DNA from: Prorocentrum cordatum
Taxonomy: Eukaryota > Sar > Dinophyceae > Prorocentrales > Prorocentraceae
Assembly: GCA_963575745.1 (NCBI GenBank)
Contig: CAUYUJ010009378.1
Coordinates: 1 to 27,500, forward strand
Reading direction: 5' to 3'
DNA: 27,500 nt
Position numbers and translations under genes: made by a program. Numbering within the stretch: position 1 is the first letter of the stretch; each line of letters starts with the position of its first letter. Under the pieces are notes generated by a model, which ran no database searches, was not told the DNA's origin, and worked only from the letters and a program-made list of their open reading frames with translations. Positions 1 through 7,264 of the stretch are shown here, piece by piece.

Positions 1-73
1 TAGGGAATGACGAGCGGGAGTCGGCGTACGCAATGCAATCAAAGCGAGTAAATTCTCCTCTCTCTGCTTCAAC

Positions 74-379
74 TTACCAGGCGGGAGGGTCACGGGACGG
101 GGGCCTCACCGCACGGTTCCGCGTGGGGTCGTCGGCCATGTGCACGTCCGTAGGCACGTACATGCCTCCCATATATAAACCTCCTCCTATCACATAGGGC
201 AAAGTGGTCGAAAGAACGTGAGATAGACCAGGAGAGCTACTGCGCCCGTGCGCGGTCGCGCCCAAAGCCACTTTTGAATCCAAGAGAACGGGGATACGAG
301 AGTCAGGGAGGCGAATACAGCAGTACTTGCACAAGCTCTTATACACCGTTGTCTCAAGGATATTGATGTGACGGGGCAT
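74..379 (-). CDS. RNase H C-terminal part of the retroelement polymerase (ORF2, third segment)
   Basis: This is the end of the RNase H domain, which would degrade the RNA strand of the RNA/DNA hybrid. The related reading starts before the ATG, at about 450 (VAPRWVTELSEALRFRLAYK), so the true segment is about 450-74. The catalytic Glu is in PRHINILETTVYKSL (Glu codon at 355), the next Asp in VLLDSKVALGATAHGRSS (codon at 280), and an Asp pair in HMADDPTRNR (133-128). Together with the TDAS Asp of the previous segment, all the acidic residues expected of an RNase H fold are present. The frame stops at TAA (76-74) inside TGGTAAGTT, which resembles a 5' splice site. The gene may therefore continue in an exon left of the window. 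Confidence 0.75.
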   Translation of the reverse strand: MPRHINILETTVYKSLCKYCCIRLPDSRIPVLLDSKVALGATAHGRSSSPGLSHVLSTTLPYVIGGGLYMGGMYVPTDVHMADDPTRNRAVRPPSRDPPAW

Positions 380-1182
380 GCGAAACTCCCATTTGTACGC
401 GAGCCGAAAGCGCAGCGCCTCTGATAGCTCGGTGACCCAACGCGGCGCGACGGGGGCTCAATAGACGGGAGCCCCAGGTCGCGATGCAGTTGGGTGAGCT
501 CAGGGCCCAAGGGCACGCCGCGGCTGAGTACGGCGAGGAGGCTCCGATTGTGCAGGATCGTGTGCCACCCCCCGTGCTCCGATCTGCGCCACAGCTCGGC
601 GGAGAGCTGCGGGCTGATAGGAGCGCGGACAACGCCCCCCCAGCCGAGAGACGCGTCCGTACCGAACACCTCGGGGCAAGGCTGCGCCCGAAGGTCGGTT
701 ATAGCCGTAAAGGCTAAAAAGGTGCAGGCCAAAAGCTCGTCGCGAACATAAGGAGGCAAGTCGTATTCAATGCCCTCCTCGGTCGCCAGGCGCGACAGGA
801 AGTTGTAGACGTGCGTGAAAATGGCGAGCATCGGACGGCGATAGAGGAACACCTGGACCCAGCAGCCCACAAGAGAGGCTAACAGGGAGCGCGTGGTGAT
901 GCCGAGGTAGATTTGGATCAGGGTCAGCCTGCACAAGGCCACCGTCCGCACTAAGGGAGCGCAGACGATGCCTATGCGCCCTTCCACCTCGGCGCCCACC
1001 ACCACCTTGTGCGTTTCGCCGCGCGCGCGCTTGCCTGGATGCTGAATCAGGCCCACGCGCGGGTAGCCTGCATCGCAGGCGGCGAAGACCTCACGATCAC
1101 GACGACAGGGGTCGTCGGGGCGAGGAGCGGAGCCATGCCACGAGAGCTTCTGAAAACCTGTATGGTCATCAATATTCAGCAT
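190..1182 (-). CDS. Reverse transcriptase motif C, thumb/connection and start of RNase H (ORF2, second segment)
   Basis: This continues the reverse transcriptase in a frame shifted by -1. The meaningful part probably begins a few codons before ATG 1182 (reading APRCEMLNIDD) and runs to about 450. The catalytic motif C is MLNIDDHTG at 1182-1156, with IDD in place of the common YADD. A connection region follows with RGETHKVVVGAEVEGRIGIV, the analogue of the thumb primer-grip area. The first RNase H acidic residue sits in VFGTDASLGWGGVV (about 681-640). Downstream of about 450 this frame loses similarity to RNase H and ends as noise (PLCPM) at 190, while the correct sequence continues in another frame. 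The region has no spliceosomal signals that would obviously remove the breaks. Confidence 0.75.
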   Translation of the reverse strand: MLNIDDHTGFQKLSWHGSAPRPDDPCRRDREVFAACDAGYPRVGLIQHPGKRARGETHKVVVGAEVEGRIGIVCAPLVRTVALCRLTLIQIYLGITTRSLLASLVGCWVQVFLYRRPMLAIFTHVYNFLSRLATEEGIEYDLPPYVRDELLACTFLAFTAITDLRAQPCPEVFGTDASLGWGGVVRAPISPQLSAELWRRSEHGGWHTILHNRSLLAVLSRGVPLGPELTQLHRDLGLPSIEPPSRRVGSPSYQRRCAFGSRTNGSFACPVTSISLRQRCIRACASTAVFASLTLVSPFSWIQKWLWARPRTGAVALLVYLTFFRPLCPM

Positions 1183-2909
1183 CTCGCATCTCGGGGCGAG
1201 CGGTGGACAACCTGCTCGTGAGGCCGCAAGGCCCCGAAGCTGTGCAAGACGCCTTCATGTGCAGAGTTGGCAATCTCCACCGCCATGTTGTCGCCCATCG
1301 CTAGAGCATTGAGGCAAGGCGCGACGTCCACACCTTCGAGCTCGGGGCGCCAGGCTCGAAAGGCCTTGAAGCGGGATGATGGCAGACGAACGCGAAGGGC
1401 GTTACGCCTGGCGCGCGCGGGAGGAACGCGGAAAGTGTAGTAAAACTCCCGTAGGTCGTCGCAAGAAACTGCCAGCCACTCCCCAGGCGCCAGACCCAAA
1501 CGGCACAGCAGGAAACCCTGGCCAAGGCGCTGGGTGCTGGACGAGATTGAGGCACAGCGGCTGTTCACGACCGTTGGGTTCAGGATCAGCCTGTCGAAGT
1601 CGCTGTCCTTCGGTACCCTGAAAGCTCCGCAGGCTTCATCCCAGGCGAGGTCCGAAGCAGGAGTCAGGTACAGGGCGCCGCAGGCATCCCACTTCTGGAG
1701 CAGGGCCCACAGCTCGGCGCGGTCCATATGGACACGCGCCCCCTTTTGGCCAGCAGGCCACTCTGACGCCGGGAGCCGCATCTCCTCTGGATTGATGAAC
1801 GCTTCGCGGACTCGAGCGTCAGAGAGAAATGGAATGGGATCAAACACTGGCGAGTAATCCCACTTAATGCGAGACGCCCTGACTTTTAAATCGAAGGGCT
1901 CGACCTGGGTGGAGTCCCAAGCCGCCGCAGACGCCAGCGAACCAGGCACGGAAGGAGCGCTGGTCGGGCAGTGCCGCATGGGGGCGGGCACGGAAGAAGA
2001 GGAGGTGAAGGAGGCCTCCAAAGCTGCAACATGGGTGGCCAGGCCATGGAGCGAGACCTCAGTAGAGTCGAACTTGGCGAAGGCTCGACCTAAGTCGCTC
2101 TTGCCACCACGGGCAAGGCGAACTGCGATCCGACACAACCGTTCGATACGGGTGCGGACGCCCTCCTGGCAGGGCGAGACCGTGGCGCGGACACGAGCCT
2201 CGGCGGGAGCGAGGCTAGGATGACCCAAAGTGAGCCAGTTCAACGCAATAACAGAATACTGCGCGAGCGTCCGCGCCGCGCGCCGCAATCTCCAGCGCTC
2301 CCTGCGCCTCGCCGACAAGCCGTCAGGCGGGGGACCAAGAGGTGGAGCAGGCGGGCACGGCCAAGGATCGCGGGGAGGCGGCCCCAAAAGGTACGGGTCG
2401 TCCCTGTCCATTGCACGCATTGATGAGCGGGAGAAAGATCCAAGAGAACATCGAGCACCCATCCCAACCTGGGACAGCGCTGCCGCCCAGTGGGTGATAT
2501 CAATGTTCGCGCCTGGAAACAGGCGCAGCAAGGCAGACAAGTCAGCGACAAATGGCGCGACGTTGGCAAGAGCAGCAGGGGTGCTTGAAGGAGAACAAGC
2601 ACCAGCAAGAACACCAACCTCAGGGGCTGCAGGCCCCATGGGGGGAGCGCTCGACTGAGGCAGGTGACGGCCAAAATGGCCGAATGGATCCGAGGGGCGG
2701 TTCGGAGCAGAGCGAGGGGCGTGGTGGCGGAACGTACTCCTCCCTGCGGGGCCGCAACAGCATCGCTGGAGGAGCGCATTCCTACCCTCACGCCCTCGCT
2801 GCGCCCAAACACGCCTAGCAGCCGTAGCAGCGTCGGCGCAGACTGTCTGCGGCGGCGTACCCCGGCCACGCGAAGGCCCCCCCTCCAAGAAGGCGGGCGC
2901 CAAGGGCAT
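1176..2909 (-). CDS. Reverse transcriptase, N-terminal part through palm motif B (ORF2, first segment)
   Basis: This segment would copy element RNA into cDNA. I start it at the ATG at 2909-2907, two bases after the ORF1 stop (TGA AG ATG). The frame is open much further upstream, so entry by a -1 shift from ORF1 is equally possible. It encodes 577 residues. The first 270 are poorly conserved Pro/Ala/Arg-rich sequence, then a helical region (RIERLCRIAVRLARGGK). RT fingers follow (FRVPKDSDFDRLILNPTVVN, about residues 430-449, 1622-1563). Motif A is SCDDLREFYYTFRVP (about 1473-1421), with the catalytic Asp and aromatic residues. Motif B is LAMGDNMAVEIANSAHEG (about 1308-1255). The frame ends at 1176 just before motif C, which lies in the next segment one base out of phase. 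The break falls at a place where the protein must be continuous, so this reads as an indel or a shift site, not a natural end. Confidence 0.8.
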   Translation of the reverse strand: MPLAPAFLEGGPSRGRGTPPQTVCADAATAARRVWAQRGREGRNALLQRCCCGPAGRSTFRHHAPRSAPNRPSDPFGHFGRHLPQSSAPPMGPAAPEVGVLAGACSPSSTPAALANVAPFVADLSALLRLFPGANIDITHWAAALSQVGMGARCSLGSFSRSSMRAMDRDDPYLLGPPPRDPWPCPPAPPLGPPPDGLSARRRERWRLRRAARTLAQYSVIALNWLTLGHPSLAPAEARVRATVSPCQEGVRTRIERLCRIAVRLARGGKSDLGRAFAKFDSTEVSLHGLATHVAALEASFTSSSSVPAPMRHCPTSAPSVPGSLASAAAWDSTQVEPFDLKVRASRIKWDYSPVFDPIPFLSDARVREAFINPEEMRLPASEWPAGQKGARVHMDRAELWALLQKWDACGALYLTPASDLAWDEACGAFRVPKDSDFDRLILNPTVVNSRCASISSSTQRLGQGFLLCRLGLAPGEWLAVSCDDLREFYYTFRVPPARARRNALRVRLPSSRFKAFRAWRPELEGVDVAPCLNALAMGDNMAVEIANSAHEGVLHSFGALRPHEQVVHRSPRDARC

Positions 2910-2911
2910 CT

Positions 2912-4852
2912 TCAGTCCTTCTTGGGCACCGCCTTCGGGGCCTTGGGAGCACCCTGAGACTTGAAGGGGGGCTTTGAGACCTTGGGCTGCTTGGGCTGAT
3001 GAGGTGGATGCTTGGGGAGCGCGACGGCGCGCTCGGCGTCGAGGCGCGCCCGAAATGCTTGCAGCTCCTTCATGTATTCGCCCTGCGCCGACAGCCAGCG
3101 AGGATCCACTAGGGGTGAAAACGGGGTCTGGGCCTCGCGCTCCGTGTGACGACTGGTCACGCGACACGGGGGAGGCTCCAGCCCCGTGAGGAACCAAGCG
3201 GCCTCGAGGTAGCCGCGGCCCCCCGCCAACTGGTCGATGAACATGCACTGGCAAGTCAGCAAGGTCTGGACCCTCTCGGGGTTGCCCTCCTCGCAGGCCC
3301 GCCACAGCTCGGCGCTGAGGAAGGCAAAATGCGTCAACAACTCGTGCGTCGACGGCTGAGCCCCGAGGGGGCTGTGCTCGCGAAAGTACTGATGCATGGC
3401 CATGGGGGTCACGGCGCTGACTTCCACGCCCAGAACGCGGGCCAAATTCTCCTTCATCAGTCCTCGCACGTCGGGGCCGTGCTGCATCAGCGCTTGCTGC
3501 CACTCGCGCCTCCGAGCGATTCCCCCCATCTGAGCCGATGCGTGCGCGGGGTCGCCCGAGGTCGCGGGCGGAGTTTGAGCTTGGTCGCTCAGGGTCCCCA
3601 GAAGCGGGTGGAAGGCTGGGCGATGGCCCCGCCCCTGCTGCAAGGAAAGGGACTGGTGCAGGCACTGAAGCATGAGGCTGAAGTCCGTCGGATTGGCCGC
3701 AAGGGGCGGCTCTAACCCGTCGGCGCCGCCCGCCTCGGCAAAGCCGTCGACCGCAGCGGGATGGGCTAGCCCAGGCGGCGGCGGGGGGCCCATCGGTCCG
3801 AAAGCGGACGAAGGGGCCCGAGGGACAGCAAGAGAGCGCGCCTTCTCCCACGCCGAGACCAGCGCGGAGGTGGGTCCCTTGGGGCGCGCGGAGACCCGAT
3901 GTGGGGCCACGGGCGCGTGGGACAAGACGGCCTCGATCCCCGCAGGATCCAGCCCGAGGCGCGCCGCCTCGTCGCTGAAAAGCTGAGGCACCTCGGGCCG
4001 AGCGCTCCGGGCAGCCGGAGCGGGGCCCAGCGGTTCGGGTCCGCCGACCATCGTGGAGGCCGCGTGGGCTGCAAGCAAGGCGCGCATTTCGGCAGCTACC
4101 TCGGCGCGGGTCATGGGAGCCCCGTCGTCCAGAGACGCCGCAGGAGCACCAGGAGCAATCGGAGCAGGACCCGCGACCCGTGGCGGCGCGGCGGCGCCAG
4201 CGCGCTTGGCGGGCGGGCCGCGCGGCGCTCCAGCGACCGCGGGGGCTCGCGCACTTGGGGCCGCGCGGTCGGCTTCCCCGTCGGCCGCGAACCCCTCGGG
4301 CTCCTCCATCTCGTCGGCAGAGTGGTAGGGGGTAGCCCGATCGGCCCCTGGGAGAGGCTCTTCCCCTGCGGTAGGCGGGGCGCCGTGCAAACGAGCGTAG
4401 CCCTCGCGAAGCACCCGAACCCCCGAAGGATGCGGCCAATAGACGCGGCTGCGCACCTCGGCGAAGGGAACGATGCCTGCGTCGTCGCCGACCTCTAGAG
4501 GGTACAGCGACTCGAGCTCGAGCTCGGCAACCTCGATATCTATAACGAGGACGGATGCGGTAGTGGCGAGCGGCCGTGAAGCGGCCCCCTGGAGCTGGAC
4601 GTCCACTAGCTGGAAGGGGCCTATCATCCCAGCAAAGCCATCCGCCTCGGCAGCCTCGAGCTCCGCTGTAGAGCGAAAGGCACCAGGCAGGGCCAGCAGG
4701 ATGCCCCCTTCTCGAGAGGCGAGGGGGATAGCCGCCCAGCTGGTGTCGCCGTCGTCTAGGCGCCATCGTGCGTAGTCGCGCGCCGTGGGCGCAGCGAAAG
4801 GGTAGAGCTCGGGCCAAAGGGGCCCTCCGCCAACTGGTGGCAGCTCCGCCAT
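2912..4852 (-). CDS. Gag-like structural protein of the retroelement (ORF1)
   Basis: The ORF encodes 646 residues from ATG 4852 to TGA 2914-2912. It lies directly upstream of the reverse transcriptase, the usual place for a gag-type RNA-binding or capsid protein. The first 160 residues are mixed alpha/beta-like with acidic patches (VIDIEVAELELESLYPLEV). Residues of about 165-400 are an Ala/Pro-rich disordered linker. A compact, probably helical domain follows (for example VRGLMKENLARVLGVEV and LLTHFAFLSAELWRACEEG). The tail is strongly basic and Lys/Pro-rich (PKHPPHQPKQPKVSKPPFK) and could bind RNA. No CCHC zinc knuckle is visible. The frame is preferred over the overlapping open -1 frame because it gives ordinary amino-acid composition, whereas the other is Arg/Ser/Gly/Pro-rich. 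The function rests on position and composition only. Confidence 0.65.
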   Translation of the reverse strand: MAELPPVGGGPLWPELYPFAAPTARDYARWRLDDGDTSWAAIPLASREGGILLALPGAFRSTAELEAAEADGFAGMIGPFQLVDVQLQGAASRPLATTASVLVIDIEVAELELESLYPLEVGDDAGIVPFAEVRSRVYWPHPSGVRVLREGYARLHGAPPTAGEEPLPGADRATPYHSADEMEEPEGFAADGEADRAAPSARAPAVAGAPRGPPAKRAGAAAPPRVAGPAPIAPGAPAASLDDGAPMTRAEVAAEMRALLAAHAASTMVGGPEPLGPAPAARSARPEVPQLFSDEAARLGLDPAGIEAVLSHAPVAPHRVSARPKGPTSALVSAWEKARSLAVPRAPSSAFGPMGPPPPPGLAHPAAVDGFAEAGGADGLEPPLAANPTDFSLMLQCLHQSLSLQQGRGHRPAFHPLLGTLSDQAQTPPATSGDPAHASAQMGGIARRREWQQALMQHGPDVRGLMKENLARVLGVEVSAVTPMAMHQYFREHSPLGAQPSTHELLTHFAFLSAELWRACEEGNPERVQTLLTCQCMFIDQLAGGRGYLEAAWFLTGLEPPPCRVTSRHTEREAQTPFSPLVDPRWLSAQGEYMKELQAFRARLDAERAVALPKHPPHQPKQPKVSKPPFKSQGAPKAPKAVPKKD

Positions 4853-5409
4853 CAGTGGGCGCCGCCGTGGACGCCGCCGCCCGCACGCTGGGCGTCTGCC
4901 CGCTCGAGCGCTTGAGGTCGAGGCGGAGCCCCGTAGGCCAGCGCTCGCGCCGCACGGCGGTCCTGCTCAGGTGAAGCAGAAACCGCGCCGCGCGGCCAGG
5001 CGGAGGGCCAGAGCCTCCGCCACACGTACGGGCCCAGCAGCCCGAGGCAGCAGCCCGCGCAGGCGCTGCAGGCGGCCGTCACCCAGAGGAGGGCGGCGAC
5101 CGTGCTGAGCAGCCAGGGAGAGACCCCGCCGCTCAGGTCCACCGCCAGCCCGAGGCAGACGGTGGGGCAGGTGGAACCCGCCGAAGGGAGAGGGCAGGAG
5201 GCCCCCTCACCCTCGGACGAGTCCGCCTGCTGGATGGACCAGGCAGGCGATGGAGGCCCCTGGTCCTGAAGCACAGAGAGGGGGGCAGCCACGAGCCGCT
5301 CGTAGAGCGCGGCCCGCAGCCCCCTGAACAAAATCTCCCCAGCGCCCTGGAGAGCCGCTTGTGCGACCGCCTGCATAAGGCGCCCGCACGCGCGGCCGAC
5401 GGGGGGCAC
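4852..5409 (-). CDS. Small ORF with a cysteine-rich transmembrane-like segment, leader ORF of the retroelement
   Basis: This encodes 185 residues with no family I can name. The N-terminal 45 residues look like an amphipathic Ala/Leu helix (LMQAVAQAAL). A low-complexity Ser/Gly/Pro linker follows. One hydrophobic segment at about residues 98-129 contains several cysteines (TAACSACAGCC) and is followed by positive residues (VWRRLW), as expected for one membrane helix. The C-terminal 50 residues are Arg/Ala/Pro-rich. Its TGA shares bases with the ATG of the next ORF (TGATG, 4854-4850), so translation could be coupled by termination-reinitiation or by a -1 shift. My recollection is that dinoflagellate retroelement polyproteins can begin with a similar Cys/hydrophobic part, but I cannot check this. 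The ATG at 5409 is the first in frame. A chance ORF in GC-rich DNA remains possible. Confidence 0.5.
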   Translation of the reverse strand: MPPVGRACGRLMQAVAQAALQGAGEILFRGLRAALYERLVAAPLSVLQDQGPPSPAWSIQQADSSEGEGASCPLPSAGSTCPTVCLGLAVDLSGGVSPWLLSTVAALLWVTAACSACAGCCLGLLGPYVWRRLWPSAWPRGAVSASPEQDRRAARALAYGAPPRPQALERADAQRAGGGVHGGAH

Positions 5410-5472
5410 TTGGGCAGAGAAGCTGCGGAGACAGCAGGAGCTTGCTCACAGAGAATAGAAGAGGCATGATAC

Positions 5473-5509
<37 letters not shown>
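5473..5509. repeat. (TGA)n microsatellite
   Basis: There are about twelve uninterrupted TGA/GAT units. On the minus strand they give a poly-His or poly-Ser frame, which is not evidence for a gene. Confidence 0.95.
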
Positions 5510-5657
5510 CCTGGGCGCTCGTGTAGAGTGACGGTGTAGATCTTGACACCAGACTGACTCGAGAGATCTCGAACATCGTGGCTACAACTTGCCTGCGCAA
5601 GGGAGGTCCTTGGCGCTCCTGGCCAAAAAACCTCTTGCGCACGACCTCGAACCACTC

Positions 5658-5759
5658 GTGAGAATCCCATGGCCCTGCTGCACATTCGTCTTGGGAAAAC
5701 TGGAATGGTGAGAATCCCATAGCCCTTCCACACGCTCGTGATTGCGGAAACTGAGGCGG
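5658..5759. repeat. Tandem duplication of about 50 bp
   Basis: The two units begin GTGAGAATCCCATRGCCCT at 5658 and 5708 and stay alignable through a CACRYTCGT and GGRAAACTG core. They are diverged by roughly a quarter. Confidence 0.7.
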
Positions 5760-5963
5760 TAAGACCACCATTGCCATGCTCAGCGTGTTTGATGCTGTTG
5801 CTAGTCAACATAAGATGGTAGCAACTTCGATTCGCAACTTCCCCCGGTGATTATCAAATTCGGCCTCCGCGCCCCTCTCCACGATTAAATCCTATTGACA
5901 CGGGAGAGTAAAGATTCAGGGCGGAGGGGGAGGTATGTTTTATTATCGGGTGCACTCGGTTGT

Positions 5964-6152
5964 GATCATCCTCAGCATCAGCATCAGTATCAGCATCATC
6001 GTCAGCATCAGCATCATCATCATCATCATCAGCATCATCATCATCATCATCGTCAGCATCATCATCATCATCAGCATCCATATCATCATCATCAACATCA
6101 TCATGGTCATCATTCCCATCACCATCACCATCAGCATCACCACCATCATTGC
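5964..6152. repeat. Degenerate (CAT)n/(CAG-CAT)n microsatellite, about 190 bp
   Basis: CAT units are mixed with CAG, CGT and CAC variants. Open frames through it encode only His, Ile or Met/Asp polymers and are artefacts of the repeat. Its right flank (6161-6230) recurs inverted at about 26904-26974, again beside a GAT array. Confidence 0.95.
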
Positions 6153-6160
6153 CATACGGA

Positions 6161-6230
6161 GGCCAGCACCGTGGAACACCCTTCACCTCCCACTCCTCTT
6201 TGCTCTCTCCTCCATCCCTGCTTCTGCTTA
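6161..6230 (+). repeat. Microsatellite-flanking repeat, copy 1
   Basis: About 70 bp starting GGCCAGCACCGTGGA and containing TCACCTCCCACT and CTCTCTCCTCCATCCCTGC matches the reverse complement of about 26904-26974 almost base for base, with a 3-base indel. Both copies sit directly beside a CAT/GAT array. Confidence 0.85.
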
Positions 6231-6415
6231 TGTTGTTCTCATCGTACTTAAGGGCCGCATCCAAGACATCAGTTCGAGCACTCAGAAGAGCATCGAAACA
6301 GTGTCAAACGAGGGTCGCCTCCCAGAGACCGACACGTGCAAACCCTTCAATTTCGGTACTTCCTTGATGCTCGGAATTCTTTCTGGTGGTTCAGGCTAAA
6401 ATAAATTTGAACATC
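6227..6415 (+). repeat. 185-bp dispersed repeat, copy 1 (possible exon relic)
   Basis: This aligns with 11193-11382 over its length at roughly three quarters identity. Anchors are CATCGTACTT, CATCGAA, TCGCCTCCCAG, TTCGGTACTT and TTTGAACATC. The frame starting at GTTCTCATC is open (IVLKGRIQDISSSTQKSIET). The partner reads similarly with mostly conservative replacements but has an in-frame TGA. It may be a decayed exon or a transposable-element part. I cannot name a family. Confidence 0.7.
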
Positions 6416-6455
6416 CTAAAATGGGCATCGCTCTCGAAGAGGAACAACGTCATAA

Positions 6456-6613
6456 ACATAAAACATTCGGCGCTCCGCGCGGATATTTCTTGGAGCCGCG
6501 CTGGGCCCCCTCTTGGCGCCGCCTCTGGCGCCGCCCCTGGCACGCTCCGCGCGCCAGGGAAGGGGGCCCAGCGCGGATCCAAGAGATCCGCGCGGAACGC
6601 CAAACGTTTATGT
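6456..6613. mobile_element. GC-rich foldback MITE, family A, copy 1
   Basis: The termini are ACATAAAAC and GTTTATGT. The arms are nearly palindromic: TCCGCGCGGATATTTCTTGG with CCGCGCTGGGCCCCCT on the left, and AGGGGGCCCAGCGCGG with ATCCAAGAGATCCGCGCGGA on the right. The centre is GGCGCC-rich. The whole 158 bp could form one long hairpin. It has no coding capacity. I see no clear target duplication. Confidence 0.85.
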
Positions 6614-6648
6614 CTACGTATGCCGTTGTTTGTACCTCTAAAGGTTCC

Positions 6649-6870
6649 TCACTCCTCCTCGCCCTCCTCCCCGTCCCTCTCGTCCTCCTCTTCCTCCCCC
6701 TCCCCCTCCCCCTCCCCCTCCCCCTCCTCCTCCTCCTCCTCCTCCTCCTCCTCCTCCTTCTCCATTTTCTCCTCCTCCTCCTCCTCCACTTCACCTTTCT
6801 CCTCGTCCTCCCCTCCTCCCCATGCTTGTCGTCCCTCTCCTCCTCCTCCTCCTCCTCCTCCACTTCGACT
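6649..6870. repeat. (CCT)n pyrimidine tract with CCCCTC stretch
   Basis: About 220 bp are almost purely pyrimidine on the plus strand, including a CCCCCT/CCCTCC hexamer segment (6686-6724) and several CCT arrays. It is followed by a G run (6874-6883). Long Ser/Leu or Glu/Arg frames through it are artefacts. Confidence 0.95.
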
Positions 6871-6988
6871 TGGGGGGGGGGGCAGGAGCGGTCGACATCT
6901 GAAAACTTGGCATCGCTCGGACGTCCATTTCCGCGTGCATGGTTGTTCGATGCCGCGCGTGCAGGTTTCTCGCAACAGGATCCAGGAT

Positions 6989-7147
6989 TAGGTCGGGCAT
7001 GTCCTTCTACAGGCGAAGTTGGGACGACAAAGGACACATGTTCAAGCATTGCACCAAAAATGCTCGCAAAAAAGCAGAACAATCGTCCCCATACTACTTC
7101 GTGACTAAATTCAGATGCTCCTCCTGTAGAGGGACAGGCCCGACTTA
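6989..7147. mobile_element. MITE family B (Mutator-like by target duplication), copy 1
   Basis: This 159-bp element has terminal inverted repeats TAGGTCGGGCATGTCCTTCT and, as reverse complement of the right end, TAAGTCGGGCCTGTCCCTCT. It is flanked on both sides by the perfect decamer GATCCAGGAT (6979-6988 and 7148-7157). The empty family C copies have a single GATCMAGG at this site, so the decamer pair is a credible target-site duplication. Duplications of 9-11 bp are typical of Mutator-like transposons. The element is A+T-richer inside and non-coding. Confidence 0.85.
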
Positions 7148-7255
7148 GATCCAGGATGCTCCTCGATGACCCTCGCCCCCGAGAAATGCACACGTCCGAA
7201 CGATCCAGGATGCTCCTCGATGACCCTCGCCCCCGAGAAACGCACACGGCCGAAC
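7148..7255. repeat. 54-bp tandem duplication
   Basis: Units GATCCAGGATGCTCCTCGAT and onward start at 7148 and 7202 with an exact 54-bp period and only a few substitutions. It is the duplicated right arm of a family C element. Confidence 0.95.
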
Positions 7256-7264
7256 GATACCAAG

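Larger units (their letters stand above)
1..5409 (-). mobile_element. Reverse transcriptase/RNase H retroelement, probably incomplete at the left window edge
   Basis: Five minus-strand reading-frame segments follow one another in the order small hydrophobic ORF, gag-like ORF, RT fingers/palm, RT catalytic box plus connection, RNase H. The domain order is that of a gag-pol retroelement. No integrase, endonuclease or tyrosine recombinase is seen, and no LTR or poly(A) tail could be identified by eye. The lineage (DIRS-like, Ty3-like or a dinoflagellate-specific group) therefore stays open. The residues seem largely preserved across two breaks inside pol, which suggests a young copy with single-base indels, frameshifted translation, or homopolymer sequencing errors. 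The 3' end is not in the window. The 5' limit is unknown and is placed at the first ORF. Confidence 0.8.
5410..5963. other. Non-coding stretch upstream of the retroelement, with a GAT array and a 50-bp duplication
   Basis: No credible gene is seen. It contains a GAT/ATC microsatellite (5473-5509) and a tandem duplication with an exact 50-bp offset (GTGAGAATCCCAT at 5658 and 5708). If the retroelement has a promoter or 5' untranslated region it should lie here, but I see no TATA-like or other recognisable element. Confidence 0.5.
6906..7264. mobile_element. Foldback element family C, copy 1, carrying a nested insertion and a 54-bp duplication
   Basis: The left terminus is CTTGGCATCGCTCGGACGT (6906). 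The right terminus (reverse complement CTTGGTATCGTTCGGCCGT) ends at 7264. Interior sequence GATCCAGGATGCTCCTCGAT and CCTCGCCCCCGAGAAA matches the simpler copies at 13268-13388 and 14120-14243. Two events enlarge it: a family B element inserted at 6989-7147, and a tandem duplication of the right 54 bp (7148-7201 and 7202-7255). Confidence 0.8.

Noticed and set aside
3146-4498. Plus-strand ORFs of about 190-200 codons opposite the gag-like ORF
   Set aside because: They are antisense shadows in GC-rich coding DNA with no recognisable motif.
2912-4955. A second minus-strand frame stays open for about 680 codons over the whole gag-like ORF
   Set aside because: In this frame the first codon base is the GC-rich wobble base of the ORF1 frame, so stops are rare. 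The product is Arg/Ser/Pro/Gly-rich. I treat the upstream extension of the RT frame as fortuitous.
5854-6399. ORFs encoding poly-His, poly-Ile or poly-Asp
   Set aside because: Explained completely by the CAT microsatellite.
6450-7247. ORF of 265 codons with poly-Arg/Glu
   Set aside because: It runs through a MITE, a CCT tract and two other repeats. It is not a gene.
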